64,000 nt of DNA, from the NCBI RefSeq assembly GCF_033954835.1, contig NZ_CP121471.1:3652501-3716500 (forward strand). Direction: 5' to 3'. The notes beneath the pieces were generated by a model. It did no database searches. It was not told where the DNA came from and saw only the letters and a program-made list of their open reading frames with translations. Position 1 is the first letter of the stretch. The number at the start of each line of letters is the position of its first letter. A program made the translations under genes and the position numbers. Shown here piece after piece: positions 41,057 through 49,273 of this stretch. The stretch is from Thiorhodovibrio frisius (GTDB lineage Bacteria; Pseudomonadota; Gammaproteobacteria; Chromatiales; Chromatiaceae).

Positions 41057-41310
41057 AAATGCTCGGCTCTGTCGGCGTCCTGTTCGCGCTGATGGGTCTG
41101 GTGCTGTTGGCCATCGCGGCAATCGCCTATTACCGGACGACGGCGTTCATCGACAACGCGCTCTCGACGACCGGCACGGTCGTGGATCTCACCCGCTCCA
41201 GCCAGTCCGGTTCGGGTTCCGGTGGCAGCAGTACCTATCGCCCGGTGGTTCGCTTTCAGGATCGCGAGGGCACGACCATTGAGTTCATCGCGCCGGTCGG
41301 CAGTAACTGA
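41053..41310 (+). CDS. DUF3592-type membrane protein, probably truncated
   Basis: MKMLGSVGVLFALMGLVLLA opens a membrane helix, then TTGTVVDLTRS and STYRPVVRFQDREGTTIEFI, the extracytoplasmic beta unit of DUF3592, ending at PVGSN. DUF3592 normally continues with YxxGDxVxVxYDP and a second helix, both missing. The C-terminal part of a different DUF3592-like gene follows in another frame. Confidence 0.6.
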   Translation: MKMLGSVGVLFALMGLVLLAIAAIAYYRTTAFIDNALSTTGTVVDLTRSSQSGSGSGGSSTYRPVVRFQDREGTTIEFIAPVGSN

Positions 41311-41567
41311 GCGGCAAGCCGGTTCAGACAACCGTCACTGGCATTCACCAGGATACCCGTTTCAGCGCCCGCGCTCGGCATCCCTATCGGATCACAACCC
41401 AGTGGCAAAACCTACGCGCCGGCAAGGTGCATGTCTTCACCAGCGAGCCCGTTTTGTTTGATCCCAGTGAGTACCTCAATCGCAGCCATGTGACGGTGTT
41501 CATCGACTCGGATCATCCCCAGCGGTATGCCATGGATCTGTCCTTCTTGCCGGAACCGGCGGATTGA
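41307..41567 (+). pseudogene. C-terminal fragment of a DUF3592-like gene
   Basis: The frame reads VTGIHQDTRFSARARHPYRI, then TTQWQNLRAGKVHVFTSEPV and LFDPSEYLNRSHVTVFIDSD, ending MDLSFLPEPAD. This HPYRI..QW...KVHVF.S...FDP pattern is typical of the second half of exported/DUF3592-like proteins. With the preceding gene it makes a frame-shifted chimera. Confidence 0.55.
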
Positions 41568-41801
41568 CAGACATGCCTTCTTCTGGCTGGATTGCCCCCA
41601 TTTGGAAAGGGAAACAGAACCATGATCACCGTCCAACTCACGGCCTTCCTTGGCTGCGCCGCGATGATCAAGATCGCCCTTTGGATGCCGTTCATGCGAG
41701 CGTTAGACACAACACACCTTATTTATACCGACTAAATCCCACTAAGAAACTCTCTAATTGCGCCTGCCTCGGGTTTCGCAATTCGGGCCTGGCGATCCAG
41801 G

Positions 41802-42374
41802 GTCGCTGGCTATGTTGCCGCCAAGCTGCCGCATCTGCCTTTTCCCGCCGGTCGTTTTGATCTGGCCCTAGTGTCCCACCTATTGTTCACCTATTCGGAG
41901 CACATCGATGCCGCTGCGCATTGCGAGGCGATCACAGAGCTGATGCGCGTCAGTGGCGAGGTTCGCGTCTTCCCCCTGCTGACGCTCGCAGGCGCTGAAT
42001 CGGCGCATCTGCCCGCTGTCATCGACCAAGCCGAAGCCAGCGGCTGGAGGGCGGAGATCCTGACGGTGGATTATCAGTTTCAGCGCCGCGGCAACCGGAT
42101 GCTGCGGCTGTCCGCGCCACCGATGTCCGACCTGATTCCGCCGGAGGAAAGTTTGAGCAGCATGCCAATTGATTTCCTCCATGGGCTTCTCCGCAATGCT
42201 GCTGAGAGCGTCGCTGGAGGATTAACCATCGACGCGCGGGGGGCATGTCATGCCACCCGACGATGCGCTGCTCTCCTGCCATGGTGCTTTAGGTTCCGTT
42301 GCGCCTGCTGGCTTCTTGCTTTTGCGACCAGGCGCCTCGTTGCTCCCCCAGCAAAAGAGCAGGCCGTCAGCTGA
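41802..42374 (+). pseudogene. Remnant of a SAM-dependent methyltransferase (C-terminal half)
   Basis: The frame reads AAKLPHLPFPAGRFDLALVS, HLLFTYSEHIDAAAHCEAIT, RVSGEVRVFPLLTLAGAES and LTVDYQFQRRGNRMLRLSAP. This is the second half of a class I methyltransferase (DLALVSHLLF motif IV region). No SAM-binding first half is present. After about 42165 the frame continues without homology to 42374. A shorter copy of the same tail is at 13915-14076. Confidence 0.65.
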
Positions 42375-42503
42375 GTGAACCTAGATGCAGCCTCGTAAAC
42401 ATAGGTTGGAGACGCCGACCTTGTTTCCACGTAGGGAAGGCCGTTGATTCCGATCCCGGTCCAGTTGCAGGCTTGCACCGATCAGCCTGGCCGCCTGACC
42501 CGC

Positions 42504-42517
42504 TTGACTCGGATCAA
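42504..42517. promoter_or_regulatory. FNR/DNR-type box upstream of hcp
   Basis: TTGAC-TCGG-ATCAA differs from the FNR consensus TTGAT-N4-ATCAA at one position. Its centre is about 126 bp upstream of the hcp ATG. For class II activation this places a transcription start near 42552. The linked Crp/Fnr gene at 44.9 kb has the ExxSR recognition helix expected to read this site. Confidence 0.7.
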
Positions 42518-42636
42518 GGCCATCTCCCCGAGCCTGGTTGCAGACTGTACTCCGCTGTCGCGCAGCGAAGGCCAATTGCTGGCCTGCGCCGCGCGCGATT
42601 GTTCCTGTCTCTACTCACTGCCACCGGAGTGCGTCC

Positions 42637-43929
42637 ATGTTCTGTAATCAATGCGAGCAAACCTTTCGTCAATCTGCCTGTGTGACCAGCCCCGGCGTCT
42701 GCGGCAAGAGCGAAGATGTGCAGTCCTTGCAGGAACTGCTGATTTTCGGCCTTAAAGGCATGGCCGCCTATGCCCACCATGCGCGCAGGCTTGGACAGTC
42801 CGATGAGACCGTCTCGGCCTTCATCGAAGAAGCCCTGTTCGCGACCATGACCAACGTGAATTTCGATGAAGACACCCTGCTGCACTATTGTCTGGAATGC
42901 GGCGAGAAGAATCTGCGTGTCATGCAGCTGCTCGATGAGGGCCATATCGCCACCTTCGGCGCGCCCCGCCCGACCCGGGTCCGCGAGGGCACCTTAGCTG
43001 GCCCGGGCATCCTGATCACCGGCCATGACTTGCTCGATCTGTGGCAACTGCTCGAACAGCTCGAAGGCACCGACATCAAGGTCTACACCCATGGCGAGAT
43101 GCTGCCGGCGCACATGTACAGCAAATTTCAGGCGCATCCCAATCTCGCCGGCCACTATGGTGGCGCCTGGCAGGATCAGAAAAAGGAATTCGCCGATTTT
43201 CCCGGTCCCATCGTCGGCACCACCAATTGCGTGCTGATCCCCCCCGAGAGCTATCGCGAGCGGCTGTTCACCACCAATGCCGTGGCGGTCCCGGACGGTC
43301 AGCACATTAAAAACGGCGATTTCTCCGCCGTAATCGCCGCTGCGCGTACCTGCCCGCCGTGCGAACAGCGACTCGGCGTGGAGCAGCCGGTGGGCTACCA
43401 TCGCCAGGTACTGCTCGAGCAGGCCGGTACGATTCTCGACGCCATAAAAGCCGGACAGATCAGCCATTTCTTCGTCATCGGCGGCTGCGACGGTGCCGAG
43501 AAGGGGCGTAACTATTTCACCGATTATGCCGCCGCCACGCCAGCCGACTCCTTCATTCTCACTCTCGGCTGCGGCAAGTATCGCATTCGCGATCACGCCT
43601 ACGGCGAGCATCTTGGCTTGCCGCGATTACTGGATATGGGCCAGTGCAACGATGCTTATGGCGCCATCATGGTGGCGGTAGCCCTGGCCGAGGCGCTGGA
43701 GTGCACGGTCAATGATCTGCCTCTGACTCTGGTCATCAGCTGGTTTGAACAAAAAGCCGTGGCGGTGCTGCTGACGCTGTTGCATCTGGGCGTGAAAGGC
43801 ATCAACCTCGGCCCTCAGCCGCCGGCATTCATCACCCCGGGCGTATTTGCTCGTCTGCAAGCCGCTTATGATCTGCGCTTGCCCAATGGCGATCCGCACG
43901 CGGATCTCAAACTCGCACTCGCCGCCTGA
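42637..43929 (+). CDS. hcp: Hybrid-cluster protein (hydroxylamine reductase) Hcp
   Basis: A 430-residue Hcp. The N-terminal cluster motif MFCNQCEQTFRQSACVTSPG then VCGKSEDV gives C-x2-C...C...C for the [4Fe-4S]/[2Fe-2S] cluster. Hybrid-cluster ligands are seen in HYCLECGEKN, YTHGEMLPAHMY, TNCVLIPP, GGCDGAEKGRNYF and TLGCGKYR. The length corresponds to the shorter aerobic-type class lacking the three-helix insert of the ~550-residue enzymes. Hcp reduces NO and/or hydroxylamine. The start at 42637 gives the canonical N-terminus. Followed 22 bp later by the HPP gene. Confidence 0.95.
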   Translation: MFCNQCEQTFRQSACVTSPGVCGKSEDVQSLQELLIFGLKGMAAYAHHARRLGQSDETVSAFIEEALFATMTNVNFDEDTLLHYCLECGEKNLRVMQLLDEGHIATFGAPRPTRVREGTLAGPGILITGHDLLDLWQLLEQLEGTDIKVYTHGEMLPAHMYSKFQAHPNLAGHYGGAWQDQKKEFADFPGPIVGTTNCVLIPPESYRERLFTTNAVAVPDGQHIKNGDFSAVIAAARTCPPCEQRLGVEQPVGYHRQVLLEQAGTILDAIKAGQISHFFVIGGCDGAEKGRNYFTDYAAATPADSFILTLGCGKYRIRDHAYGEHLGLPRLLDMGQCNDAYGAIMVAVALAEALECTVNDLPLTLVISWFEQKAVAVLLTLLHLGVKGINLGPQPPAFITPGVFARLQAAYDLRLPNGDPHADLKLALAA

Positions 43930-43951
43930 ACCCAGGCCGAGGAGGTGACCG

Positions 43952-44890
43952 ATGAACAGCGTCAGCCTGCGCGAACAGCTCATTTCCGCACTGGGCGGTG
44001 GTGTTGGCATTTTGGCCACGGCCGCGCTCGCGCTTTGGCTGTTCCCGGCGGTTGACCCCGCCCTGCCCTGGCTGATTGCCTCCATGGGCTCCTCTGCGGT
44101 GCTGTTGTTCGCGGTGCCGCACGGGCCACTCTCCCAACCCTGGCCGCTGCTTGGCGGCCATCTTGTTTCGGCGCTGATCGGGGTGGCCTGTGCGCGTTGG
44201 CTCGGCACCGATCTCTGGAGCGCGGCCACCGCGGCGGGACTCTCCATCGGCGCCATGCATGCACTGCGCTGTCTTCATCCGCCCGGCGGTGCCACCGCGC
44301 TGACGGCCGTCATCGGCGGGCCGTCCATCACGTCGCTCGGCTTTGGCTTTGTGCTGATGCCTGTTGCGGTCAATGCACTCACCTTGCTGCTGCTCGCCGT
44401 GGTCTGGAATGCGCCCTGGCACTGGCGGCGTTATCCAGCCAACTGGCCCGCACGTTGGCGGCGAGACCAGGACAGCGGCGCCCCAGCTGCAGAGCCGGCC
44501 GCGCCCATGCCGCTGGAACATCGGCATCTTGCCGCCGCGCTGCGCGCGATGGACTCCTTCATCGATGTCTCGGAGCCGGATTTGCAGCGCATTTTTGCTT
44601 TGGCGACTGAGGAAGCGCGCCACACCCGCGCCGCAACGCCTCCGATTCGGGTGGGTCAAGCCTACAGTAATGGCAGCTTTGGCCAAGACTGGGAGATCCG
44701 CGAAGTCCTCGCGCTTGAGCAAGATGCGGACGGATCGGACACCCAGGTGCGCTTCCGCCGCTTGGCGGGCCAAGGCCGTCGCTGCGAGGGGGAATGCAGT
44801 CTGGAGACGTTTCGCGACTGGGCGGTCCATGCGGTCGAGCGCGACGAGAACTCTTGGCGACCGATTGATCGCACGGAGCCGGAAGATTGA
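43952..44890 (+). CDS. HPP-family membrane protein with C-terminal soluble domain
   Basis: A 312-residue protein. The first ~160 residues are the four-helix HPP domain: WLIASMGSSAVLLFAVPHGP, LSQPWPLLGGHLVSALIGVA and HALRCLHPPGGATALTAVIG, which contains the eponymous HPP. The C-terminal ~130 residues are soluble (IRVGQAYSNGSFGQDWEIRE). Plant and cyanobacterial HPP proteins transport nitrite. Placement between hcp and a DNR-like regulator supports nitrogen-oxide handling. GAGGTGA precedes the ATG. Confidence 0.88.
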   Translation: MNSVSLREQLISALGGGVGILATAALALWLFPAVDPALPWLIASMGSSAVLLFAVPHGPLSQPWPLLGGHLVSALIGVACARWLGTDLWSAATAAGLSIGAMHALRCLHPPGGATALTAVIGGPSITSLGFGFVLMPVAVNALTLLLLAVVWNAPWHWRRYPANWPARWRRDQDSGAPAAEPAAPMPLEHRHLAAALRAMDSFIDVSEPDLQRIFALATEEARHTRAATPPIRVGQAYSNGSFGQDWEIREVLALEQDADGSDTQVRFRRLAGQGRRCEGECSLETFRDWAVHAVERDENSWRPIDRTEPED

Positions 44891-44914
44891 GCATCAAGGT
44901 GCACGGCGGGTGTC

Positions 44915-45628
44915 ATGCCACCCGATGAGGCACTGCGCCAGGCGCCGCTGCTCGCGCAACTGAGCGACCAACAACTAGAGCGTCTGCGCGCGAAGGCGCA
45001 GATTGTCCAGGTGCAGGCCGGGCAGTGGCTGTTTACCCAGAATGATCCGGCCGAATTCTTCTATTTTGTTCATTCGGGCCAGATCCGACTGTTTCGCCTG
45101 TCGGCCGAGGGCGAAGAGAAGATCATCGAACTGATCGGCGCCGGCCAGACCTTTGCCGAGGCGCTGATGTTCATGGGCACCGGCCGCTATCCGGTCTGCG
45201 CGGCCGCGCTGGTGCCGACGGAGCTCGTCGCCATTGACGCAACGGACTTCACCGCCATGCTGCGCGAGTCGCCCGAGACCTGCTTTGCCTTGCTCGGCAG
45301 CTTGAGCCAACGCCTGCACGCGCTGATCGCCGAGATCGACAATCTGGCGCTGCATTCTGCGAGCGTACGCTTTGCGCGCTGGTTGATTGCAGAATTGCCA
45401 ATAGACACGGATGAGCTGACGCTCGCCTGGCCAAAATCGACGCTTGCCTCGCGCCTGACGATCAAACCTGAGACCTGGTCGCGCATCACCCGCCGGCTGT
45501 CCGAGCAGCAAGTGATCGCGGTCCATGGGCAGGTCATTCGCGTGCTTGATCGCAAGGCCCTGCAGCAACTTGGCGATTCGGGTGACCCGGCGCTGATACC
45601 AGCGCGTCAGGCCCGCAAAACCGGTTAG
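44915..45628 (+). CDS. Crp/Fnr-family regulator, DNR-like (no Fe-S cysteines)
   Basis: A 237-residue protein. The cyclic-nucleotide-binding-like domain (QAGQWLFTQNDPAEFFYFVH, SGQIRLFRLSAEGEEKIIEL) is followed by a dimer helix and a winged HTH: WPKSTLASRLTIKPETWSRI then TRRLSEQQVIAV. The recognition helix PETWSR has the E-x-x-S-R arrangement that contacts TTGAT half-sites. The N-terminus lacks the Cys cluster of FNR, as in the NO-sensing DNR/NnrR group. Likely activates hcp through the box at 42504. Confidence 0.85.
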   Translation: MPPDEALRQAPLLAQLSDQQLERLRAKAQIVQVQAGQWLFTQNDPAEFFYFVHSGQIRLFRLSAEGEEKIIELIGAGQTFAEALMFMGTGRYPVCAAALVPTELVAIDATDFTAMLRESPETCFALLGSLSQRLHALIAEIDNLALHSASVRFARWLIAELPIDTDELTLAWPKSTLASRLTIKPETWSRITRRLSEQQVIAVHGQVIRVLDRKALQQLGDSGDPALIPARQARKTG

Positions 45629-45832
45629 CAGCCAAAAATCATCAGCCAATCTCCAGCCTCACTGCCAGCGATGGCAAGGCAAGCGTCCCCAACAGGTCAA
45701 ACTCTGACAATGAATCCGACCGGATACTTGTTCATTCGATTCAACCATCACGGTGATACTCAACCCGCGCATGGCCGGGTCGAAGATCTCAAAGACCCGG
45801 ATGACTCGGTGGCTTCCAGAAAGCCGCGCAGG

Positions 45833-46786
45833 ATGTCGATCAAACACGGCATACAGGCCATCCTGATGGCCCATTTGCTGTCAACGGGACCGGTGTTCGC
45901 GCAGGATGCGGCCTGCCATTGGATCCGGCTGACCGGTCTTGAGGTCGGGCAGACAGCAGATTTCCTCAGCTGGGGCGATTACCTGCCACTGATCGCCCTG
46001 GAGCCCGGCGAGCTTTACAGTCTGCTGCACGGAACAGAGCCTTCCGTCGAATTGGCGGCCGGACGCCAACACGTCATTGATGGCCATTGGTACTACGTTC
46101 CAGAGCACCTGATCGATGTCGGGACCATGACGCTAAGATTCATGCTGTTGGATCGTGACCAGGGCACCGATGACGATCTGGTGCTACCGATGCGCAGCCA
46201 TGTGGTCCGGCTGGATCAGAGCTTCTCCAAATCGGGATCTTTGCAGTTCGAGATACCAGAACTCTTCGTAGTGGATGATCAGCTCAAGAAATCCAACGCG
46301 ATGCGGTTCCGCTTCGAATTACGGCGCTTGCCGGGCCATTGCGGCAGCGGACCCGATGCCGCGGCTGAAGACACCCGGTACCGGCGGGAAAACCGCGTCC
46401 ATCATCTGCGCACCAGGACTTTCAGCTACTTCGACGATCCAGTGATCGCCGGCCGCGAGACGAAGCTTTTCGTGGATGAGAAAACCACGGATGCGGCAGA
46501 AGCCTTCGAGATCGCTCGTCGCAATCTGCATGAGTTGCTGACCCTGGGTCGGGAGATCGAGCGGCTGGAAGGGACGCAGGGCTTCGATGAGCTGCGTTTT
46601 GAGTTCGCTAGGCTGATCGCAACCCTAAAGGAAAGGCGTTTGCAATTCAGCCGCGTCGAGCAGGACGGCGATGAGAGGACGACGGTTTGGGTCAGTGTGC
46701 CTGCCCTGGCCTCCGAGCCTGAGTGGAAGCAGGTCCTGACGGATGCCGTCATCGAGTCGATCCCCACGTCATGGCAAGTCGACTGA
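45833..46786 (+). CDS. Exported hypothetical protein (317 aa)
   Basis: The start at 45833 gives a signal peptide (MSIKHGIQAILMAHLLSTGP, cleavage after VFA). The mature protein has a beta-rich first half (ALEPGELYSLLHGTEPSVEL) and a helical second half (AAEAFEIARRNLHELLTLGR). No family recognised. An in-frame ATG at 45671 would bury the signal peptide and is unlikely. Confidence 0.65.
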   Translation: MSIKHGIQAILMAHLLSTGPVFAQDAACHWIRLTGLEVGQTADFLSWGDYLPLIALEPGELYSLLHGTEPSVELAAGRQHVIDGHWYYVPEHLIDVGTMTLRFMLLDRDQGTDDDLVLPMRSHVVRLDQSFSKSGSLQFEIPELFVVDDQLKKSNAMRFRFELRRLPGHCGSGPDAAAEDTRYRRENRVHHLRTRTFSYFDDPVIAGRETKLFVDEKTTDAAEAFEIARRNLHELLTLGREIERLEGTQGFDELRFEFARLIATLKERRLQFSRVEQDGDERTTVWVSVPALASEPEWKQVLTDAVIESIPTSWQVD

Positions 46787-47006
46787 GCCAGCGATCAGGT
46801 CCCGGTCAGCAGAATATTGCCGTGATCAGGCCGCGTTCCCATAGAAGGTGGCTGGAAACGGCAACAAATGATTGCCTGGCCCCAGGGTGACGGCAGAGCG
46901 ATACCAGACCATGTGATCTCGGGTTTCACCGGCCAAAGTGCCGCAGCAACGACGCCATTCTGACTGCTCCCAGATGGACGGAAAACCGCACAGATTCTCG
47001 AACGCC

Positions 47007-47405
47007 TTACCAGCAGGGGGTTGCCAGACTAGACGCCAGGCCCATGACGTCCCAGGGCGATGGCATCGGCATCCCGGCCGGGAAGCCACCCGCTTTGAGG
47101 CGGATGATCGACTCGGCCCATTGCAACGGACGCGGCAGGCCGCCATGCATCGCCGCCAGCGCATGCAACTCACCCACAAAGGCTCGATCACACGGGGTAT
47201 CGGAGCGGGGATCTGCGGTGCAAAGATCATGACGCATGCAGGCCGCATCAAAGTCGTCGATCGGCGGCGGGAAGTGGCCGGCTTGGGGCCAGTCGATCCC
47301 GCACCAGTTGCCGTAAATGGGCATGCACTTAAATGCCAGGACGCTCTCGCAACCGCCGGCAAGGCCCACAGCCATGAATGCAGCCAGAACCGTCTGTCGG
47401 GTCAT
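47007..47405 (-). CDS. Exported protein with a phospholipase A2-like CxxHD motif
   Basis: A 132-residue protein with a lipoprotein-like signal (FMAVGLAGGC). The mature part reads MPIYGNWCGIDWPQAGHFPP, then IDDFDAACMRHDLCTADPRS, matching the bacterial PLA2-like arrangement C-G-x-x-W-P...D-x-x-C-x-x-H-D-x-C. Cys pairs suggest disulfides. It is the second PLA2-motif protein in the window, not closely similar to the one at 40.4 kb. Confidence 0.6.
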   Translation of the reverse strand: MTRQTVLAAFMAVGLAGGCESVLAFKCMPIYGNWCGIDWPQAGHFPPPIDDFDAACMRHDLCTADPRSDTPCDRAFVGELHALAAMHGGLPRPLQWAESIIRLKAGGFPAGMPMPSPWDVMGLASSLATPCW

Positions 47406-47580
47406 CGAATACCTCCAATCTTTAATCTAGCCTGCTAGGGAGTTTAGCAGTTGCAAGCATTGAATCCGATGGAAGCGGCCAACCGACAACTCGCGGCAAC
47501 TCCAGGCTCGCCAGCCGAACCATAGCAACCGGCTGCAAATGGCGCATTTCAAAATCACCCATAGTAACCCGATGCCCAAG

Positions 47581-47628
47581 GTCATGCAGCGGATGGGGTT
47601 CGCCCCAGTGTGGGGCGGGTTGCTCCCA
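47581..47628 (-). pseudogene. Sulfotransferase N-terminal fragment (partial duplicate)
   Basis: The minus-strand frame reads EQPAPHWGEPHPLHD, nearly identical to residues 16-30 of the sulfotransferase at 7.2-8.1 kb. At DNA level 47581-47624 matches 8030-8073 with one mismatch. Nothing else of the gene is present. Confidence 0.7.
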
Positions 47629-47649
47629 TGGCACGCGATTGAACAAGGC

Positions 47650-49107
47650 TCAAGCAACCGATTTCTCGAGCGCATACCAGTCGAGCCGCCGGGTCAGGAC
47701 CATGGTCAGCGCCAGCAGTCCAAACAGCAGCAGCGAGCCCATTAAGAGCGCGGCATCCTCGGACATCAGCAGCCCATAGAGCGCTGCGAAAAGCACCGCA
47801 AGCAGCAGCGCGAAGCCGGCTCCGCGCTTGACGCTGCCGAGCACTGCAATCAAGTAATACCCAAGTAAGCTGACACAGCCCAGCGTGGCCAAGCCATAGG
47901 CGAGCCCGAAAGCGATATGCTCCGAGAGGCTGAGCAGCAGCAGAAAGAACAACGCCAGCGCGAGGCCAACAAGCAGGTATTGCGCCGGATGGACTTTAAG
48001 TGAGCGCAATAGTTCCAGCAAGAGCACCGCCGCGAAGGTCAGGCCGATAAACAAGATTCCATACTTCACCGCCCGATTGGACATGGAGTAAATATTCACT
48101 GGCTCGATGAAACGCACGCCCAGCCAGTCGGCGCAGCCACCCAGGCAGACGCGGCCGGCAGCCACATCGGCGCGCAGATTGGCCGGGGCCGCTGTCGCCA
48201 GGGCCGAGACTTCCCAGAGCGCGCTAAATCCGTCGGCGTCGATCATCTGCCCATCGGCATTCGGCAGAAAGCGCCCTTGAAAGCTGGGATGCGGCCAGGT
48301 CGAGGCGAGTTCGATGCGGGTGCTGTCGGCCAATGGCACGAAGCTGACCGACTCCGTCCCCCGGAACGCCAGGGTGATGCTGAATGGAATCTCCCGTGGG
48401 GCCCGTTCCGCCTCATCAGCGTCCGCCTCATCAGCGTCCGCCCCATCAACGAAGGCCCTGTCACCGAACGACGCCCTGCCCTGCCCGACTTGGACGAGCT
48501 TCGGCAGCGGCACATGCATCCCCTGCGGCAGGGTCGGATCAAGCAGTGTTCCCTGCGCGAAGTCGATCGGTGTTCCATCCCATTGCAGTTGTGGGGTGCG
48601 CACCAGCCCGCGCGTATCGGACAGACCAAGACTCAGATAGGGTTGGCCCCATTGGATGTGCGAGTTTTCCTGCTGGCGCTCCAACGCTGGCTGCGCCGGA
48701 ATGACGAAGCGTCCCTGGATGCCACCCTCGAGTTCATAGACCAAGGCCTTGAACAGGCCCCGGCGTTTGACCGAGGTCCTGCCATCGAACTGCATCTGCG
48801 CACTTGACGGCATGATGAGGGCGCGGCCGTCGACCTTCACCTGCCGGATGCGACGCACGCGTTTGAGTTCACCATCAATGGTTTCTTTCTCCCAATACTC
48901 CTGTGTAAATTCCTCCTGGTACGGCAAGACCAGAATCGGGCCGATCAGCCGCTGCGCGCCGGCGGAGCTGGCGGCGATTTCACTCACCACCGCCTCTTGC
49001 CGCGCGGCGCGTTCATCAATGAGCTGACTGACCATGCCAAGTGGGACCATCAGTCCCAACGTCAGCCCGAGAATGATCGCCACCTTGATCACGAGTGCCT
49101 TGTGCAT
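47650..49107 (-). CDS. creD: CreD-family inner-membrane protein
   Basis: A 485-residue protein with an N-terminal helix (VIKVAIILGLTLGLMVPLGM), a large periplasmic region (GAQRLIGPILVLPYQEEF; SVKRRGLFKALVYELEGGIQ; VYSMSNRAVKYGILFI-type entry) and five to six C-terminal helices. RGLFxxxVY and SxRAVKYGILFIGLTF are CreD hallmarks. CreD is induced by CreBC and alters envelope/colicin responses. A short low-complexity insertion (ADADEADADEAER) interrupts the periplasmic part. It follows creC, with the CreB site between. Confidence 0.92.
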   Translation of the reverse strand: MHKALVIKVAIILGLTLGLMVPLGMVSQLIDERAARQEAVVSEIAASSAGAQRLIGPILVLPYQEEFTQEYWEKETIDGELKRVRRIRQVKVDGRALIMPSSAQMQFDGRTSVKRRGLFKALVYELEGGIQGRFVIPAQPALERQQENSHIQWGQPYLSLGLSDTRGLVRTPQLQWDGTPIDFAQGTLLDPTLPQGMHVPLPKLVQVGQGRASFGDRAFVDGADADEADADEAERAPREIPFSITLAFRGTESVSFVPLADSTRIELASTWPHPSFQGRFLPNADGQMIDADGFSALWEVSALATAAPANLRADVAAGRVCLGGCADWLGVRFIEPVNIYSMSNRAVKYGILFIGLTFAAVLLLELLRSLKVHPAQYLLVGLALALFFLLLLSLSEHIAFGLAYGLATLGCVSLLGYYLIAVLGSVKRGAGFALLLAVLFAALYGLLMSEDAALLMGSLLLFGLLALTMVLTRRLDWYALEKSVA

Positions 49108-49180
49108 TGCTGTCTCCTGCGATTGTGTTAAACCTCAAGGACAGTTTGGCGCGACGGGATGAAGCTCCGGTCAAGTCCCG

Positions 49181-49206
49181 GTGAACTTGTGTGAAGTATT
49201 GGTGAA
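49181..49206 (-). promoter_or_regulatory. CreB-binding site (cre tag) before creD
   Basis: On the minus strand three TTCAC units occur: TTCAC-CAATAC-TTCAC-ACAAG-TTCAC. The first pair has the exact 6-nt spacing of the E. coli cre tag TTCAC-N6-TTCAC; a third unit follows with 5 nt. The site lies 74-100 bp upstream of the creD start and downstream of the creC stop, the position expected for creD induction. Confidence 0.8.
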
Positions 49207-49273
49207 GTCTCGCTGTGCCGAGATGGCGACCGGACCCTATGCGCAGGCCTTGCCCGCCATCTACAGCGAGTAA

